From assembly GCA_002914805.1 (NCBI GenBank), contig JXTB01000166.1, positions 44,159 through 108,158 of the forward strand: a DNA stretch of 64,000 nucleotides, given 5' to 3'. Below, piece after piece: positions 34,421 to 47,213 of the stretch. The DNA comes from Parasponia andersonii. Taxonomy: Eukaryota > Streptophyta > Magnoliopsida > Rosales > Cannabaceae. A program made the position numbers and the translations under genes. The notes beneath the pieces are model-generated. The model was not told where the DNA came from and searched no databases. It saw only the letters and a list, made by a program, of their open reading frames with translations. The stretch's first letter is position 1. Every line of letters starts with the position of its first letter.

Positions 34421-36876
34421 TCACTGATGCCTTAGGCTAACCAACTCAATATCAAACAAAAGAGTACCCAAAGTGGAGCCCTCTCCATTGGCAAGACGAG
34501 TTGGATTGAAAATGGTTGTGAACAATCTCTGCCTGTCAAAAAGCTGGAAAAAGTTTTGCACGATAGTAAGTGACGAGAGGTAAAATATGATGGAAGGAAT
34601 CATACGAGAGTTAAAATATGATGGAAGGAATCATTCTAGAGTTAAATAATACAGACATAATCAAAATGTCAACTTGTGTTGGATAGAAAATCTGCTCAAA
34701 ATGCTCTTCAGGGAAGGATGACTACCCGGAACATGCTGGCAGTGGATGAATAGTAATGATATGTATATATATGTGTGTAAACACACCCCCTACATTCAAA
34801 TAGTAAACATTTTCTTTCAACTAAAAAAAATGTAGCAGTGTCTTCTATAAAAACTCAAAAAGTATCATTATCCTCATTTTTGTTGCAATCTTTACACCAT
34901 TCTTATTTTGTTCTAATGTTCGTCACTGTCACATCTCACTCAGATTTCCAAAATATCAATCATAGGATGGCAATTCAGCAGAGAGAAATTGGTCAACAGA
35001 TCAGGAATTGATATAAAGCTGACTTTGGCATAGTAGCAGAAGAGAAGATAGCAGCAAAGCGACCATCCAGCCATACCAGAAATTTAAAGCCCCAGAGCCT
35101 AAATTGTCTGTTTTAAGATATGAGCATAGAGTAGAACTCTTCCTGTGGGCAATGATACCTAAAATTGAATACTAGGTATCTTGCCATAGAAATTTTCTCA
35201 GTGAATGGTAACCCATAGTCGATGATATCTAGCAAAAGAACCATGTATACCAATTCCCAAGGTCTTTTTTTATTTGCTACGTTTCAAGTCCAACACAATA
35301 CATGCAAAGAAAATATTAGCTAAAACTGGAGGAGTAACAGAAATAATCAAAGGATATAGAGCAAGTACATTAGGTGGTAGAGGTTCTTGTGAGGTGCTCT
35401 TGTATCCTTGAGACGGTGGAATTACAACCCTACGAATACCGCCTACTTTCATTGATTTCACAGCTGCTTCAATCCCTGAAATAACCTGCATACGGTTTTG
35501 AGATAACAATAGGAAGCTTACCAACTTACTTAGACAAGTCAAACAAAACAATGCCCAATATCTAAACGCAAAAACATTGGATGAAAATCTCAAAAAATCA
35601 GCTTCTCTAAACTTAATCTTATGATAGTTTATCTCATATACATATAAAAACCTTTAAAGGCAACCACTTTGCTTAGAGTAGAACTTAGAAACAGAATTCA
35701 GGTTTCCATGTCCAGTTGCTTTAGGTTTATGTCATTTAGGTTGAAAACATACAAAACCACTATTACAGGAACACAATAATGAGTCATAATGGAAAAGGCT
35801 TTTCACAGAGGAATGAGAATGAACAAGATAGAGAATTTGAGGCACATCCAAAACTATTTCTTTTTCAATTACACCCCATTACGTATTAGTAAACATAGTC
35901 AACATGTATTGATGATGACAAAAAATAAATAAATAAAATAAAATAACCCAATGATCCTATGTTACTGATTCAAGAACTTACCTTCCCAGAACCAAAGACG
36001 AATACAAAGGGAATTGGTTCACCATTCTCATCTCTGTGCTCATACGTTGAATCAAAACGCCATCCTTGTTTAGCTGCCAATCTTCCATAGTAATGAATTG
36101 CAACCTTCAACATCAAAGTCCAAATTTCAGATGGGCAGCTCTCATACAGCAATTTTTTATTCTTCAAATATAGTTTTATTCTCTATTAATTAAAAAAACA
36201 AAAACCCGAAAATGAAACTACACAAGAAGACCCTCTTTCACACCCAGCTGTCTGATGAAATAGCAGACTCAAAATCCAGAAGCAGCATATATATACAGAT
36301 AGATATATAAATGGCACATATAGTCAGCATCCATATTTTCAGTCCTTAGCTTTGAAGGGCAGCCATGTTTCTTCTCTATCTACCCAATTGAATCAAGAAA
36401 AATGGCTAATTTGGAACCTGGGTTTCCAATCACAACCACATCAACATACTAAACCCCGCTATTCAATGGCGGTACCTCAAAAGAAAAATAATAATAATAA
36501 TAATAATAATAATACTGGGTATAAATGTAAAGAGATAAAAGATTACCTGGTCGCCATTGGAGGGAGCTTCTCCAGAACCAAGGCGAAGGTCCAAAGCCTT
36601 AACGCCGCCTGAGTTTGGGAGCTCGGAGAAGTCGGAAATGGCGGAGGATGACGAACCTGGAGCGAGCAAGGAGAGGAGCGAAGAACACGTGGCGGAGATG
36701 AAGGGAAGAGATAAAACTTCTCTTCTTGTTGTGGATGAGGAAGACGATGATGGAGAAGAGGGAGGAGTTACAGGCATGGCCTCCTCAGATGGAGACCACT
36801 TACGTGGCGCTAAACCAATGGTTAGATTGTGGGGAACACGGTAGCATTGTAATGGCGCGACGCACTGGAGAATCAT
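34421..36876 (-). CDS. Chloroplast lumenal FKBP-type peptidyl-prolyl isomerase (FKBP16-4-like), 4 exons
   Basis: Minus-strand exons are 36876-36547 (codons 1-110), 36104-35982 (111-151), 35485-35369 (152-190) and 34543-34421 (191-230, then stop). All introns are GT-AG, phase 0, and the product is 230 residues. The N-terminus is a Ser/Thr-rich chloroplast transit region. It is followed by twin arginines (51-52, TTRREVLSLPF), a hydrophobic stretch and small residues near 79-81, the look of a Tat-dependent thylakoid lumen signal. The FKBP domain follows, with VAIHYYGRLAAKQGWRFDST (111-130), VISGIEAAVKSMKVGGIRRV (152-171) and the closing GTLLFDIELVSL. This is most like Arabidopsis At3g10060 (FKBP16-4 as I recall the naming). 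Known role: prolyl isomerase fold in the lumen; many lumenal FKBPs lack strong activity. The extra stretch with NFNPTRLANGEG-type wording before the last strand is shared with that subfamily. The gene is intact. Confidence 0.93.
36481..36513 (+). repeat. (AAT)n microsatellite in FKBP intron 1
   Basis: About ten AAT units lie 35-65 bases inside intron 1, close to the donor. Non-coding; the frames across it are incidental. Confidence 0.9.
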
Positions 36877-38699
36877 TTTTTTATTTTTTCTTATTTTTTG
36901 TGCTTGGGTAAAGGAGATTTTTTTCCCCCTATTGTTTTCGTTTTTTATTTTATTTTTTTGGTTAAACTCGTCGCCTGTTGTTTTCGTTTTATTACATATT
37001 TTATTATTTTATTTAATTAGTTCTTCATGAGGTATTTTCGGCCAGGTATTCTTTGTGCCGTTTATATTGTTCAACAATAAAAGACAGACTATGATTACGG
37101 GAGAAGAAATTTTGGTGAATTATGCTATAATTATTTTTGTCAAATTTACATATTCACTTGTAAACTGTATTTTTCTAAATATTTTTTAAAAGTATTATTT
37201 TTCTAATAAATATTTAAAATAATATTTTTTTGAATCAATCCAAAATTTTTCAATTTTGGTAGCTTTGGGCCTGAAATTTCGTAAGAAATCCTTGGATATA
37301 AGCCCTTACATTTGAATTGGATGAGATTTTCACAAGAGAAAAGGACATCCAATACTATCTCTAAAGAAATAAAGACAAAAATACGGTCAATCTATTTTTA
37401 CATATTTTTCTACTGTATTTGTTTTAGAAAAATACCATATTTTGGCTACTCTTAGTCTCCAACCTCTTTTTCGCTTTTTTCTTCCCCATTTCAATCCCTC
37501 TCCTACACCATCTCCATTCCTCACCCCCGAGCTACATCTTTTCCTCTTCTTCTTCTTTGACCTCGCCGTTGTCAGCATTTTCCAATTTCTTGATTTCCTT
37601 CTTCAATTGAAACTCTTGACTTCATCTATGGCTGCCAAGATCACACAAACTCATCACCAGCAACTATGCGCCTGCAAAGGAAATCATTAAATTTTCTTTT
37701 TCGGTTAACGAGTATAGAATTATGATCTCAGACTTGATTTTCAGATAATGTTCATGGGTTTTAATTAAGAATAATTCTTTTGGTTGATTTTTAAAGTGGT
37801 TAGCTTCAGAAAGAAGATTGGACTAGAATTGTATTTTTGGGTATTTTATGAAGGATCATTGAGTTTTCATGTTATTCTTAGGAAATTTTTACTGTTAATT
37901 AGCTTTTGGAGATTTATGTATTTGATTGTGCTAAAGTTTTATAATTATATTAGTTTAGTAAATCTGAAAATTGATTGAATACTAAGACTTTAGAATATGT
38001 CATAATGGAATTGTTTATATTCTTAATGGAGTTTTCATATGCACTTCTACATATATCCACAACCTGTTCGATGAAAGTTTCAAAAGAAGTTTAAGAAGTT
38101 AATTATGTACATCTTATAATTATAAATTATAAGAATATTAATGAAAGTGTTTTCTTTTGTTGTTCAATTTTATGATTCCTTTTAATTGTCTAGATCAGTA
38201 ATAGTCTATTAGATCAAACATAGCAAAGGCCTTCCATAAATATAGGTGATTTTATATCGACTTTTCAGACCGATGAAATGAGAAACGGTTTTCAAGATAA
38301 GCTTAAGGTGTTTGATTCTGATCATATATAAGCATACAATAACAAGTTATTGAGAAATATCAATGGATTGGGTTGTTGATTAGTATTAGAAAAAGATGAG
38401 AAAAATATAATAACTTAGATTTCATTTAAACACTAATATTAGAAGCTATTGGTTTCCAACTATTAGTTCTGGTTATTAGAATCCAATAATCAAGAAATAG
38501 AAATCAAATACCAAATTAGTTTATATAATTAATTTGTAAGTTGGTTATTGTTATTCTTGAAATTAAAAACTAAATTAGTATTAAATAGTTTTTTATTGCT
38601 TTTACTTCAAAAATATAATTACTTAATTTGAGAATTTGATCATATTCTCCAGTGTCCTTATTCAATGCCTCACCTAATGCTTGTTATAGGATATTTAAT
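36877..38699. other. Intergenic, no gene seen
   Basis: Contains the promoter side of the FKBP gene and AT-rich DNA. The 82-codon plus frame at 37442-37690 (Pro/Phe-rich) and its minus-strand counterpart come from CT-rich DNA and show no family features. No TATA box could be assigned with confidence. Confidence 0.45.
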
Positions 38700-38973
38700 A
38701 TAAAAAAAAAAACCACAATAATTTCTAGAAATTTTTTATTATTTTCTGTAATTTGTAAAAGAAACCATAACGGTTTCTAGGAAACTTTCGTGGTTTCCTG
38801 TAATTTACTCAACTACATAACATTTTACAAAATAGAAACTTCCAAAAATTTTCTTGGTTTCCTATGATTTACTTAACTACAGAGCATTATGCTAAAGGAA
38901 ACCACAATAATTTCTATGGTTTCCTGTGATTTATTTAGGTACATCGCATTTTGTAAAAAGGAAACCATAATAG
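38700..38973. repeat. Degenerate minisatellite, left part (unit about 70-75 bp)
   Basis: Repeated phrases GGAAACCA(C/T)AATAATTTCTA, GTGGTTTCCTGTAATTTACT and TTAACTACA(G/T)AGCATTTT recur about every 70-75 bases. The array is cut by the Copia element and continues at 48579. Confidence 0.8.
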
Positions 38974-40256
38974 TATTGACCTATGTGGCTTTCAATCTTA
39001 TCTTATTTTGATAATAATAAACACGTGATTTAGTTTCTAATAACTGATTTGAGTTTGTAGTTATGAAGTTGAAAAAGAAATTGATAAAACTCAAGAAATG
39101 AAGTTCTCAAGAATAGAGCATTATTGAAAAACCTCGAAGGATGAAGATGAATATGAAGAATCAAGATTCAAGACCAAGTCTAAATAGATTAAAATTTATT
39201 TCCTAGTCTTGTACTTGAATTATTGCATTGTATAAAATATTCTCTTTGATATAGGTCAGAAATATTTCAAATGATTTTTCAAACGAATCCTCAAAAGTAC
39301 ATTTTCTTAATATTAAAAAATATTTTGAAAAAGGAAGTTTTAAGAATGACTAAATTAGTTCAAAGAAACAAAAAAAATTTGTTTCTGACTGATTTTGGTC
39401 GACTGGGCTTGCTCGACCAAAATAAAGGCCAAAAATGGCCGTTGAAGCTTAACTTGCGTTTCGAAATCTCACAGCTAGTTTTTTGGTCGACCAAAATTAT
39501 TTCTGATCGACCAAAATTTTGGCAGTAAGATACCAACGGTTGAAAACGGTTAGTTTTTGAAGATGCCTTTAAATAGAGCTAAGTTTGATGACTTAAATAG
39601 AGAGAATACGAACTTATATTGATACCCAATCAGTTTCTAAGTGCAAAAGCTCTCTTTTACTCAACTATAACTTTCAAATCTATTTGAGCCATTCCTAGAG
39701 CATCATTTGTGCATTGTTCTCAAATCACCTAAGCTTATCTTGTATTATTTCTTTGAGAGGTGATTCTTTGAGTGAGTATTCACTTATATTTTCATAAAAA
39801 CATTATTGAGAGGTGCGGTTAGCACTGGAATCATAAATAACCCGGAATAGGTGAGGTTGACACCGAATTCTAAATAATTTATGGTTAAGCATAATAGAGC
39901 CGGATTCAAGACTATTGTAAAGGCGTGGGTGTGCCTAAGAAGAAATCACTCCAAATTGTACAAGGGGTTGGTCAAGCCCGTAATCTTGATCCGATCGTGG
40001 AAAGCTCTAAGCAAGTTATGGAGAGCCGGGGACGTAGGCAAACCGTCGTGTTTGTCAAACCTCGTAAAAATAATATTTACATCTCTCTATCCCTATCTCT
40101 TTAACTTATTTATTTTGATATTGTGCTTATTTATTTGCTATTTTTACTTGTCCCATTCATTATTTGCTCAATCTTGTTACTTTATTCAAAAAAGTTTGTA
40201 AAAGTCTTAAAAATCCAATTCACCTCCCTCTTGGGTTAGCTATTCTTAGGACAACA
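38974..40256 (+). repeat. 5' LTR of the SIRE-type Copia
   Basis: Starts TATTGACCTATGTGG (partner TGTTGACCTACGTGG) and ends AGGACAACA. It carries palindromic TTTTGGTCGACCAAAA-type motifs at 39393-39422 (inverted arms with a 10-base loop) and 39481-39496. Confidence 0.92.
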
Positions 40257-40257
40257 A

Positions 40258-40270
40258 TTGGTATCAGAGC
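40258..40270 (+). promoter_or_regulatory. Primer binding site of the SIRE-type Copia
   Basis: TTGGTATCAGAGC lies directly after the 5' LTR and is complementary to the 3' end of initiator methionine tRNA, as is usual for plant Copia elements. Confidence 0.85.
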
Positions 40271-43200
40271 TTGGTGCTCAATTTTCTAAAACTTAACTGT
40301 TTTTGAAATGACTAATCTAAGCAACTTTTCTTTTCAATATGAGGGGATGTCACCTTCCAAACTACCTTTCTTTAATGGAAATAATTTCAACTATTGGAGA
40401 AGTCGTATGAACATATATCTTAGATACATAGATTTTGATTTATGGTATATTGTCACAAGAGGTCCATTAAAAATGACGAAGATTGTTAATAGAGTTGAAG
40501 TAGAAAAAGTTATTGAGGAATACGATGAAAAGGATAAAATATCTTTTACCAAAATTGGAAAAGCTAGAAACATTTTTATCTGTGGTCTAGATAGGAACGT
40601 ATACAATAATGTTGAAAAAGTTAAGGATGCTTATGAATTGTGGAATATGCTTGAAGTGTCATATTAAAGAACTAATTCCATGAAGGAAACTAGAATTAAT
40701 ATTTTCACAAGAAACTATGAGTTATTCAAAATGAAAAAAGATGAATCTATTTCTCAAATGTTTACTAGATTTATCTCAATCATTAACTCTCTTGGTGCTT
40801 TAGGAAAAACCTTTCCAAATGGTGAGTTGGTGAGTAAGATTCTTAGAAGCCTCCCTCGAGCATATAGAAACAAGGTGGTAGCTATTCAAGAAGTAAAGGT
40901 CCTTAGCTAGCGTACTCTTGAAGGACTTATGGGTTCCCTCATGACCCATGAAATCCTTATAAAAGAAACTAATGAAGATGAAGGAAAAGAGAAGAAAAAG
41001 AAAGGAATCGCTCTTAAAGCCGCCTTACAAGAAGGCAATGAGGAGGAAGAAGAATTCACGGATAGTGAGCTAAAAGACCTTGCCTTACTTATTAAAAGGT
41101 ACAAGAAGTACTTAAATTTCAAAAAGAAGAATTTCAAGAAAAAAAATCAAAGGCAATGACTTCTGAGAGAAGAAAATAAAGGATGATCTCATCACCTACT
41201 TTGAATGCAAGAAGTTGAGACATACGAAGAACGAATGTCCTTTGAGAAGAAAAATAAAGAAGAAGGTAATGAAGACCACTTGGGATGATAGTGAAAAAGA
41301 AGAGTCCAATAGAGAAGAACAAGAAGAAATTGCTAACATTTACTTCATGGCAATAGAAAATGAGGTAAGCTCACTTGAATCTAAAAGTAAATTTCATGAT
41401 GTTAGTGACACTAGTTGTGAGTTTAGTAATAGTGATTGTGATTTATCATATGAAAACTTGTTGAGTGATTTTAATGATTTACACAAAAACTATGAAAAAC
41501 TTATTTTCAAGAATAATGCTCTTAAAAAGAAATTCTTAGTATGTCAAAAATAGTTGAAAAGTTTATCAAAGAAAAGAAAGTAAAATTACTTTGTAGTAGT
41601 TGTGATATTTTATCAAAAGTTGTGATATTTTATCAAAAGAAGACACTTCCTTAAATGACAAGATTTTTGACTTAACTAAAATTGTCCACAAATTTACAAA
41701 TGGAAAGAAAAACTTTGACATGATACTTGGTAGACAAAAATGTGTTTTTGACAAAGGATGTATTAGGTACAAATCTTCCATAAAACAAAAATACGTCAAG
41801 AACTATTTTGTAAAAGCTAGTACAAGTGACACAAAGCACATTTGCACTTATTGCAATCAAGATGGACATATTAGTTTTTTATACTTTTAAAAAAAAATGC
41901 ATATTTTGGTAGAAAACTAGCTTAGGTATCAAAAGAATCTAGAACTAACACTCAAGGACCCAAATTAGTATAGGTACCAAAAATCAAAGTTTGATTCTTA
42001 CTTGTAAGTACAAAAGAAGAAGAACTTTTGGTTCTTAGATAGTGGTTACTCCAAACACATGACCGGACTACTCCTTGTTCTCATCATTCACAAAAAGAAG
42101 TGGAGGACATGTCAAATTTGGAGACAATGCTAAAGGCAAAATTTTGGGTATAGGTAACATTTGTACTACATTCTCACCCATTATAGAAAATGTTTTACTT
42201 GTTAATAGTCTTAAACACAATTTGCTTAGTATAAGTCAACTTTATGATAAAAGTTATAGAGTCATTTTTGTGCCTTCCAAATGCTTGATTGAGGATACTT
42301 GTTCAAAAAAAATTAATTTTGAAGGGAAAAGAAAAAGACAATGTTTACACTATTGATATTGAAAAATATTTTAATCAAGATAAATGTTTTTCGGCATTAA
42401 AAGATTATTCTTAGCTTTGGCATAGAAGACTTAGACATGCTAGTATGAATACTATTTCTAAGCTTTTAAAGAAAAATTTTGTTAGTGGTTTACCGAGTTT
42501 ACTTTTTGAAAAAGACAAGGTGTGTGATGCATGCTAATTTGGAAAACAAGTAAAAAGCTCTTTTAAATCCAAAAACGTCATTACTAGTTCTAAACCCTTG
42601 CAACTACTTCACATAGATCTATTTGGACCATCAAAAGTAGCTAGTCTTGGTGGAAAACATTATGCCTTTGTGATAATTGATGATTTTTCAAGATTATCTT
42701 GCGTTCTATTTTTTGCTTATAAAAACAATGTTTTAAATATACTTACTATTTTTTATAAGAAAGTGCAAAATGAAAAAGGCTACACTATCACATTTATTAG
42801 AAGTGATCATGGTGGTGAGTTTGAAAATGATGAAATGGAAGCTTTTTGCTATAAAAATGGTTTTGATCATAATTTTTCCGCTCCTAGAACTTCACAACAA
42901 AATAGAGTTGTAGAAAGAAATAATAGAACCTTAAAAGAAATGATATGAAGCATGCTAAATGAAAATAGTTTGTCAAAATATTTTTGGGCTGAAGCGGTAA
43001 GTGCCGCTTGTTATATTGTGAATAGAGTTATGATAAGGCCAATCTTGAACAAGACACTTTATGAGCTTTGAAAAGGTAGAAAACTAACATTAGTTATTTA
43101 AAAGTTTTTGGTTGTAAATATTTTATTTTGAATACTAAAAATAATTTGGAAAAATTTGATTCAAAATCCGATGTTGATATTTTTCTTGGATATTCTACTA

Positions 43201-45588
43201 CTAGTAAAGCTTATAGAGTTTTCAACAAAAGAACATTGATAGTAGAAGAATCTATGCATGTTGTTTTGATGAATCTAACACTCTCCATGAGGGGAGAAAT
43301 ATAAATGACGATGATGTTGTAGGTCTGGAACAAAGCTTAAATGAATTAAGTGTCAATAAAAGATCAAATGAAGAAAAGGACATCCAGCTACAACAAGACA
43401 AAAGTCTGAAGGAAGAAAGATGCGACAATGGTAATATTCTAACTATTCCTTAAGATTTAAAATTTAGTCATGCTCATCCTAAAGACCAAATTCTAGGCGA
43501 TCCCTGATAAGGTGTCACAACTAGAGCATCACTTAGAAATATTTGCAACAACTTAGCTTTCCTTTCTCAAATTGAACCCAAAAATTTTAAAGATGCCTAA
43601 AAAGATGAATTTTGGATTTTAGCAATACAAGAGGAGCTAAATCGATTTGAAAGAAGTGATGTATGGGAAATAGTTCCAAGACCTAGTGATCATTCGGTTA
43701 TTGAAACAAAATGGGTCTTTAGAAACAAATTAGATGAGCATGGGTGGTGATTGTGCGAAACAAGGCTAGATTAATGACCCAAGGTTTCAATCAAGAAGAA
43801 GGTATCGATTATGAAGAAATCTTTACACCCGTAGCAAGATTAGAATCCATTAGAATGCTCTTAGCATTTGCATGCCATAAGAATTTTATTCTTTACCAAA
43901 TGGATATTAAGAGTGCATTTTTAAATGGATACATTTTAGAAGAAGTTTATATAGCCCAACCCCCTAGTTTTCAAATTCATAAGTATTCGGATCAAGTTTA
44001 CAAATTGAAAAAGGCCTTATATGGTCTAAAACAAGCTCCTAGAGCTTGGTATGATAGACTAAAAACTTTTTGATTTCAAATAAGTTTTCAATAGGAAAAG
44101 CGGATACTACTCTTTTTATTAAGAAGAAGGGGGTGGACATGATAATTGTATAAATCTATATTGACAATATTATATTTAGAGCTACTGATGTTTATCTATG
44201 TGAAGAATTCTCTAAGTGCATGCATAGTGAATTTGAGATGAGTATGATAGGAGAATTGAACTTCTTCCTTAGGCTTCAAATAAAACAATCCAAATAAGGA
44301 ATCTTCATCAATCAAGCAAAGTACATTAAAGAGCTACTCAAGAAGTTTGATCTTGAACATTCAAAACCAATGAAGACACCAATAAGCTCGTCAATCAAGC
44401 TTGACAAAGATAAAAACAGTAAAGTGGTAGATATTACTAAATATCGAGATATGATCGGATCCTTACTTTATCTTACTGCTAGTAGACTGGATATCATTTT
44501 TAGTGTTTGTCTATGTGCTAGATATCAATTTAATCCTAAAGAATCCCATCTTAGTGCAGTTAAATGTATTTTAAAATATTTGCATGGCACTATGAATATA
44601 GGATTATGGTATCCTAAAGGCACACACTTTAATATCTCAAGTTATTCGGATGCGGATTTTGCTAGGTACAAAACCGATCGAAAGAGCACAGGGGTACTTG
44701 TCACTTTTTGGTATACTCACTAGTTTCTTGGTTTAGTAAGAAACAAAATTCAGTTACTCTTTCCACCACCGAAGCGGAGTATATATCCGCAGCTAGTTGT
44801 TATACACAAATTCTTTGGATGAAATAAACACTTTTAGATTTTGGTATGAAATTTGTACATGTGCCTATTAAATGTGATAACACTAGTGCCATAGACTTAT
44901 CTAAAAATTCTATTTTGCATTCACGAGCTAAGCACATTGATATAAGACACCATTTGATCATATGCAAAAAGGTGATGTTTCTCTTAAATTTGTCTCCACT
45001 GAAAAATAATTAGCGGACATTTTAAAAAAACCTTTTGGTGAAGAACCATTTTGTATGATTAGAAGAGAACTTGGCAAGCTTGATTTTGATGAAATTTCCT
45101 AATTATACTTTGTCATACTTTTCTTTTAATCTTTGTCCCTGCTCATTTTATTTGACCAAATCTGAAACTCTCAATTGATTCTTTAGAAATATATATATTT
45201 TTTTGTGTTTTCGCCAAATCTAAAACTTTTCAGATTTTGGTCGACCAAACTGATGGTTGCGTCAGACATGCGAAGCTGTGCTGTTTTGCTGATTTTTAGA
45301 TTTTGGTCGACCAAAATTAAAATTGGTCGACCAAAACTATTCATCACCCGTTTTTCTAGGCTCGACCTGAGACATTTTTTATGGTCTTTTCTTTGTTTTT
45401 TCTCTTATCTCTCTCACTCGAAACTCTTATCCCCTGAACAAAAACCCTAAACCATTATCCCCTTTGCTTCTAATCTTGAGAACTATGAGTTTTCACTCTA
45501 ATTTCTTCAAAATTTCATCCTTTCTCCCACTAAATCGGTTATGCTTCTTCCAGTTTTGTGAGTTATCTACATATTCCATCTCTCCCTC

Positions 45589-46647
45589 TTGCTCAAATCC
45601 GTGATGTCATTCAAAGCTCATGCCAACAAGAGGTCAAAGAAGAATGTCATCGAAGAAGAAGATGAAAGGAGATCAAAATCAAGGTTTGACACTCCTCTTT
45701 TCACTAATCCTAGAATAATTGATGATTTCCAAAATAATTTTACTAAGAGGACTTTAGTGAATAAAAGAAGTGTGGATTGTATAGCTATAGAAAAACTAGT
45801 AGATTGGAGACATATATTTCATAGGATGGATTGGGTTTCCTTTTCTAGCATTAATGGATTTACTTATCCTAGGTTAGTAAAAAGTTTTTATGCTGCTATA
45901 AACCTAAAGAGTGAAGTTTATGGAATCACTTGTACTCTTAAAGGGAAGGTTATTGATATGAATGTGAGTGATATTTGTACTATTATAGAAATACCTAATG
46001 AAGGTGGTTGTCCAATTGATCTTATGGGAGATTTTGATGCGGTGACAACTTTGAAAAATCTGACTAGGGATGGCAATTATTATCCAAATTGTACCGCTAA
46101 TCATTTGAATATTTATAGTAGACTCCTTTATCATTATATCACCTACAATATTGTTCCTCGTACTGGCCATAGAGAGATAGTCCATCCTCTTGATATTTTC
46201 TTGATTAACTCTATACTCATAGGGAAAGCTATAAATTTAGGACATATCCTTATGACCCAAATGAGGGAAGCTAGTTCTAAGAAGATGGAGTGTCTTCCTT
46301 ATGGAATGGTACTTACTCGAATCTTTGATCATTTTGAAATTCTTCTTCATGATGAGTCCGTCAAGGAAAAACCAATGTCTCCTTATGATAGAACTGTCGT
46401 CGAGCGCATGCATTGGTTCTTTAATGAGACCAACGGTACTTGGTCATATAAGAGGCCTGAAAAGCCCGGTGATCCTAGTGTACCCATTGAGACTCATGAT
46501 TATGGTGATAATAAGGAAGGTGACCCATCTACTACTCATACAACTCTTCTCACGTTTAACTTTGAAGAAGCATTTCAACTTATGAATGCACGTTTAGACA
46601 CTCTTGTTATGGACTTTAATGCATTTAAAGAAGATCATGGTAGGTAA
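45589..46647 (+). CDS. Extra post-pol frame of the SIRE-type Copia (plant transposon protein-like), fossil element part
   Basis: A single open frame of 352 codons lies between RNase H and the 3' LTR. The first in-frame ATG is at 45589; a second at 45604 gives MSFKAHANKRSKK. The N-terminus is basic with a KRSKK cluster. The middle (about 55-275) has the pattern of the 'putative plant transposon protein' family found in retroelement-derived plant proteins: W...F......Y..LV..FY, then G....I.....I..., YY.....R..HP.D, and MPYG.-like CLPYGMVLTRIFDHF. The C-terminal part is acidic and Ser/Thr-rich, ending with a helix-prone stretch (LMNARLDTLVMDFNAFKED). No signal peptide or clear membrane span is seen, so an envelope-like role is not supported by the sequence. 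Its function is unknown. It is the only long uninterrupted frame left in the element. Confidence 0.7.
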   Translation: MLKSVMSFKAHANKRSKKNVIEEEDERRSKSRFDTPLFTNPRIIDDFQNNFTKRTLVNKRSVDCIAIEKLVDWRHIFHRMDWVSFSSINGFTYPRLVKSFYAAINLKSEVYGITCTLKGKVIDMNVSDICTIIEIPNEGGCPIDLMGDFDAVTTLKNLTRDGNYYPNCTANHLNIYSRLLYHYITYNIVPRTGHREIVHPLDIFLINSILIGKAINLGHILMTQMREASSKKMECLPYGMVLTRIFDHFEILLHDESVKEKPMSPYDRTVVERMHWFFNETNGTWSYKRPEKPGDPSVPIETHDYGDNKEGDPSTTHTTLLTFNFEEAFQLMNARLDTLVMDFNAFKEDHGR

Positions 46648-47015
46648 ATTCAATTTCTTTAAGACTCTCAACAAGCACAATTTGATCGCCTCTTTGAGCA
46701 CTAATAAGAGAGGTGAAACCATATGCGTCAAGGACAAAATCCTTCTCCATCCTAGAGTCTTCCTTTCTTGCTTATTTACTCTTATTTTGCATGTTCTTTT
46801 TGATGTGTTAGTCTTTTATAGTGTGTTAGTATGTTATTTTTTGAATCTTTTGAACTCTTTTTGTATGTCTTCTTATTATGGATGATGGAACCTTGTGTGA
46901 GACTTATATCTATCTTTGATTGTGACCTATTATTCTCACTATGCTTATGTATGGTATGCTTATTATTCTCACTATACTTATCTTTGATTGTGCTTTCAAT
47001 TCTTTTTGCTAATTT

Positions 47016-47213
47016 CAAAGGGGGAGAAGTATTCATGATTTTTGTCACTTAATGTACGCATAAATTGAGTTAAAAAGGGGGAGAATTTCTTTTTTCCATG
47101 AATATGTTGAGGGAAAGTTTCTAAAAATAATGGTAAGATCATATATGCTAATTAAATTATATCATTATTTTTATCTCAAAAATCAATGTTTGTCATCATC
47201 AAAAAGGGGGAGA
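47016..47213 (+). promoter_or_regulatory. Three polypurine tracts before the 3' LTR
   Basis: AAAGGGGGAGA-type tracts occur at about 47017-47028, 47072-47084 and 47202-47213. The last lies immediately before the LTR start TGTTGACC and is the expected plus-strand primer. The others are repeats of the same motif upstream. Confidence 0.7.

Noticed and set aside
36557-36911. Acidic 95-codon and 61-codon plus-strand frames
   Set aside because: Antisense of FKBP exon 1, whose Ser-rich transit region creates the acidic-looking complement.
45904-46585. 93- and 94-codon frames within the extra Copia frame
   Set aside because: Shadows of the 352-codon frame on the opposite strand and in another phase.
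45589-46647. Envelope protein call for the extra frame
   Set aside because: No signal peptide, transmembrane span or cysteine-rich ectodomain can be seen; only the position after pol is suggestive.
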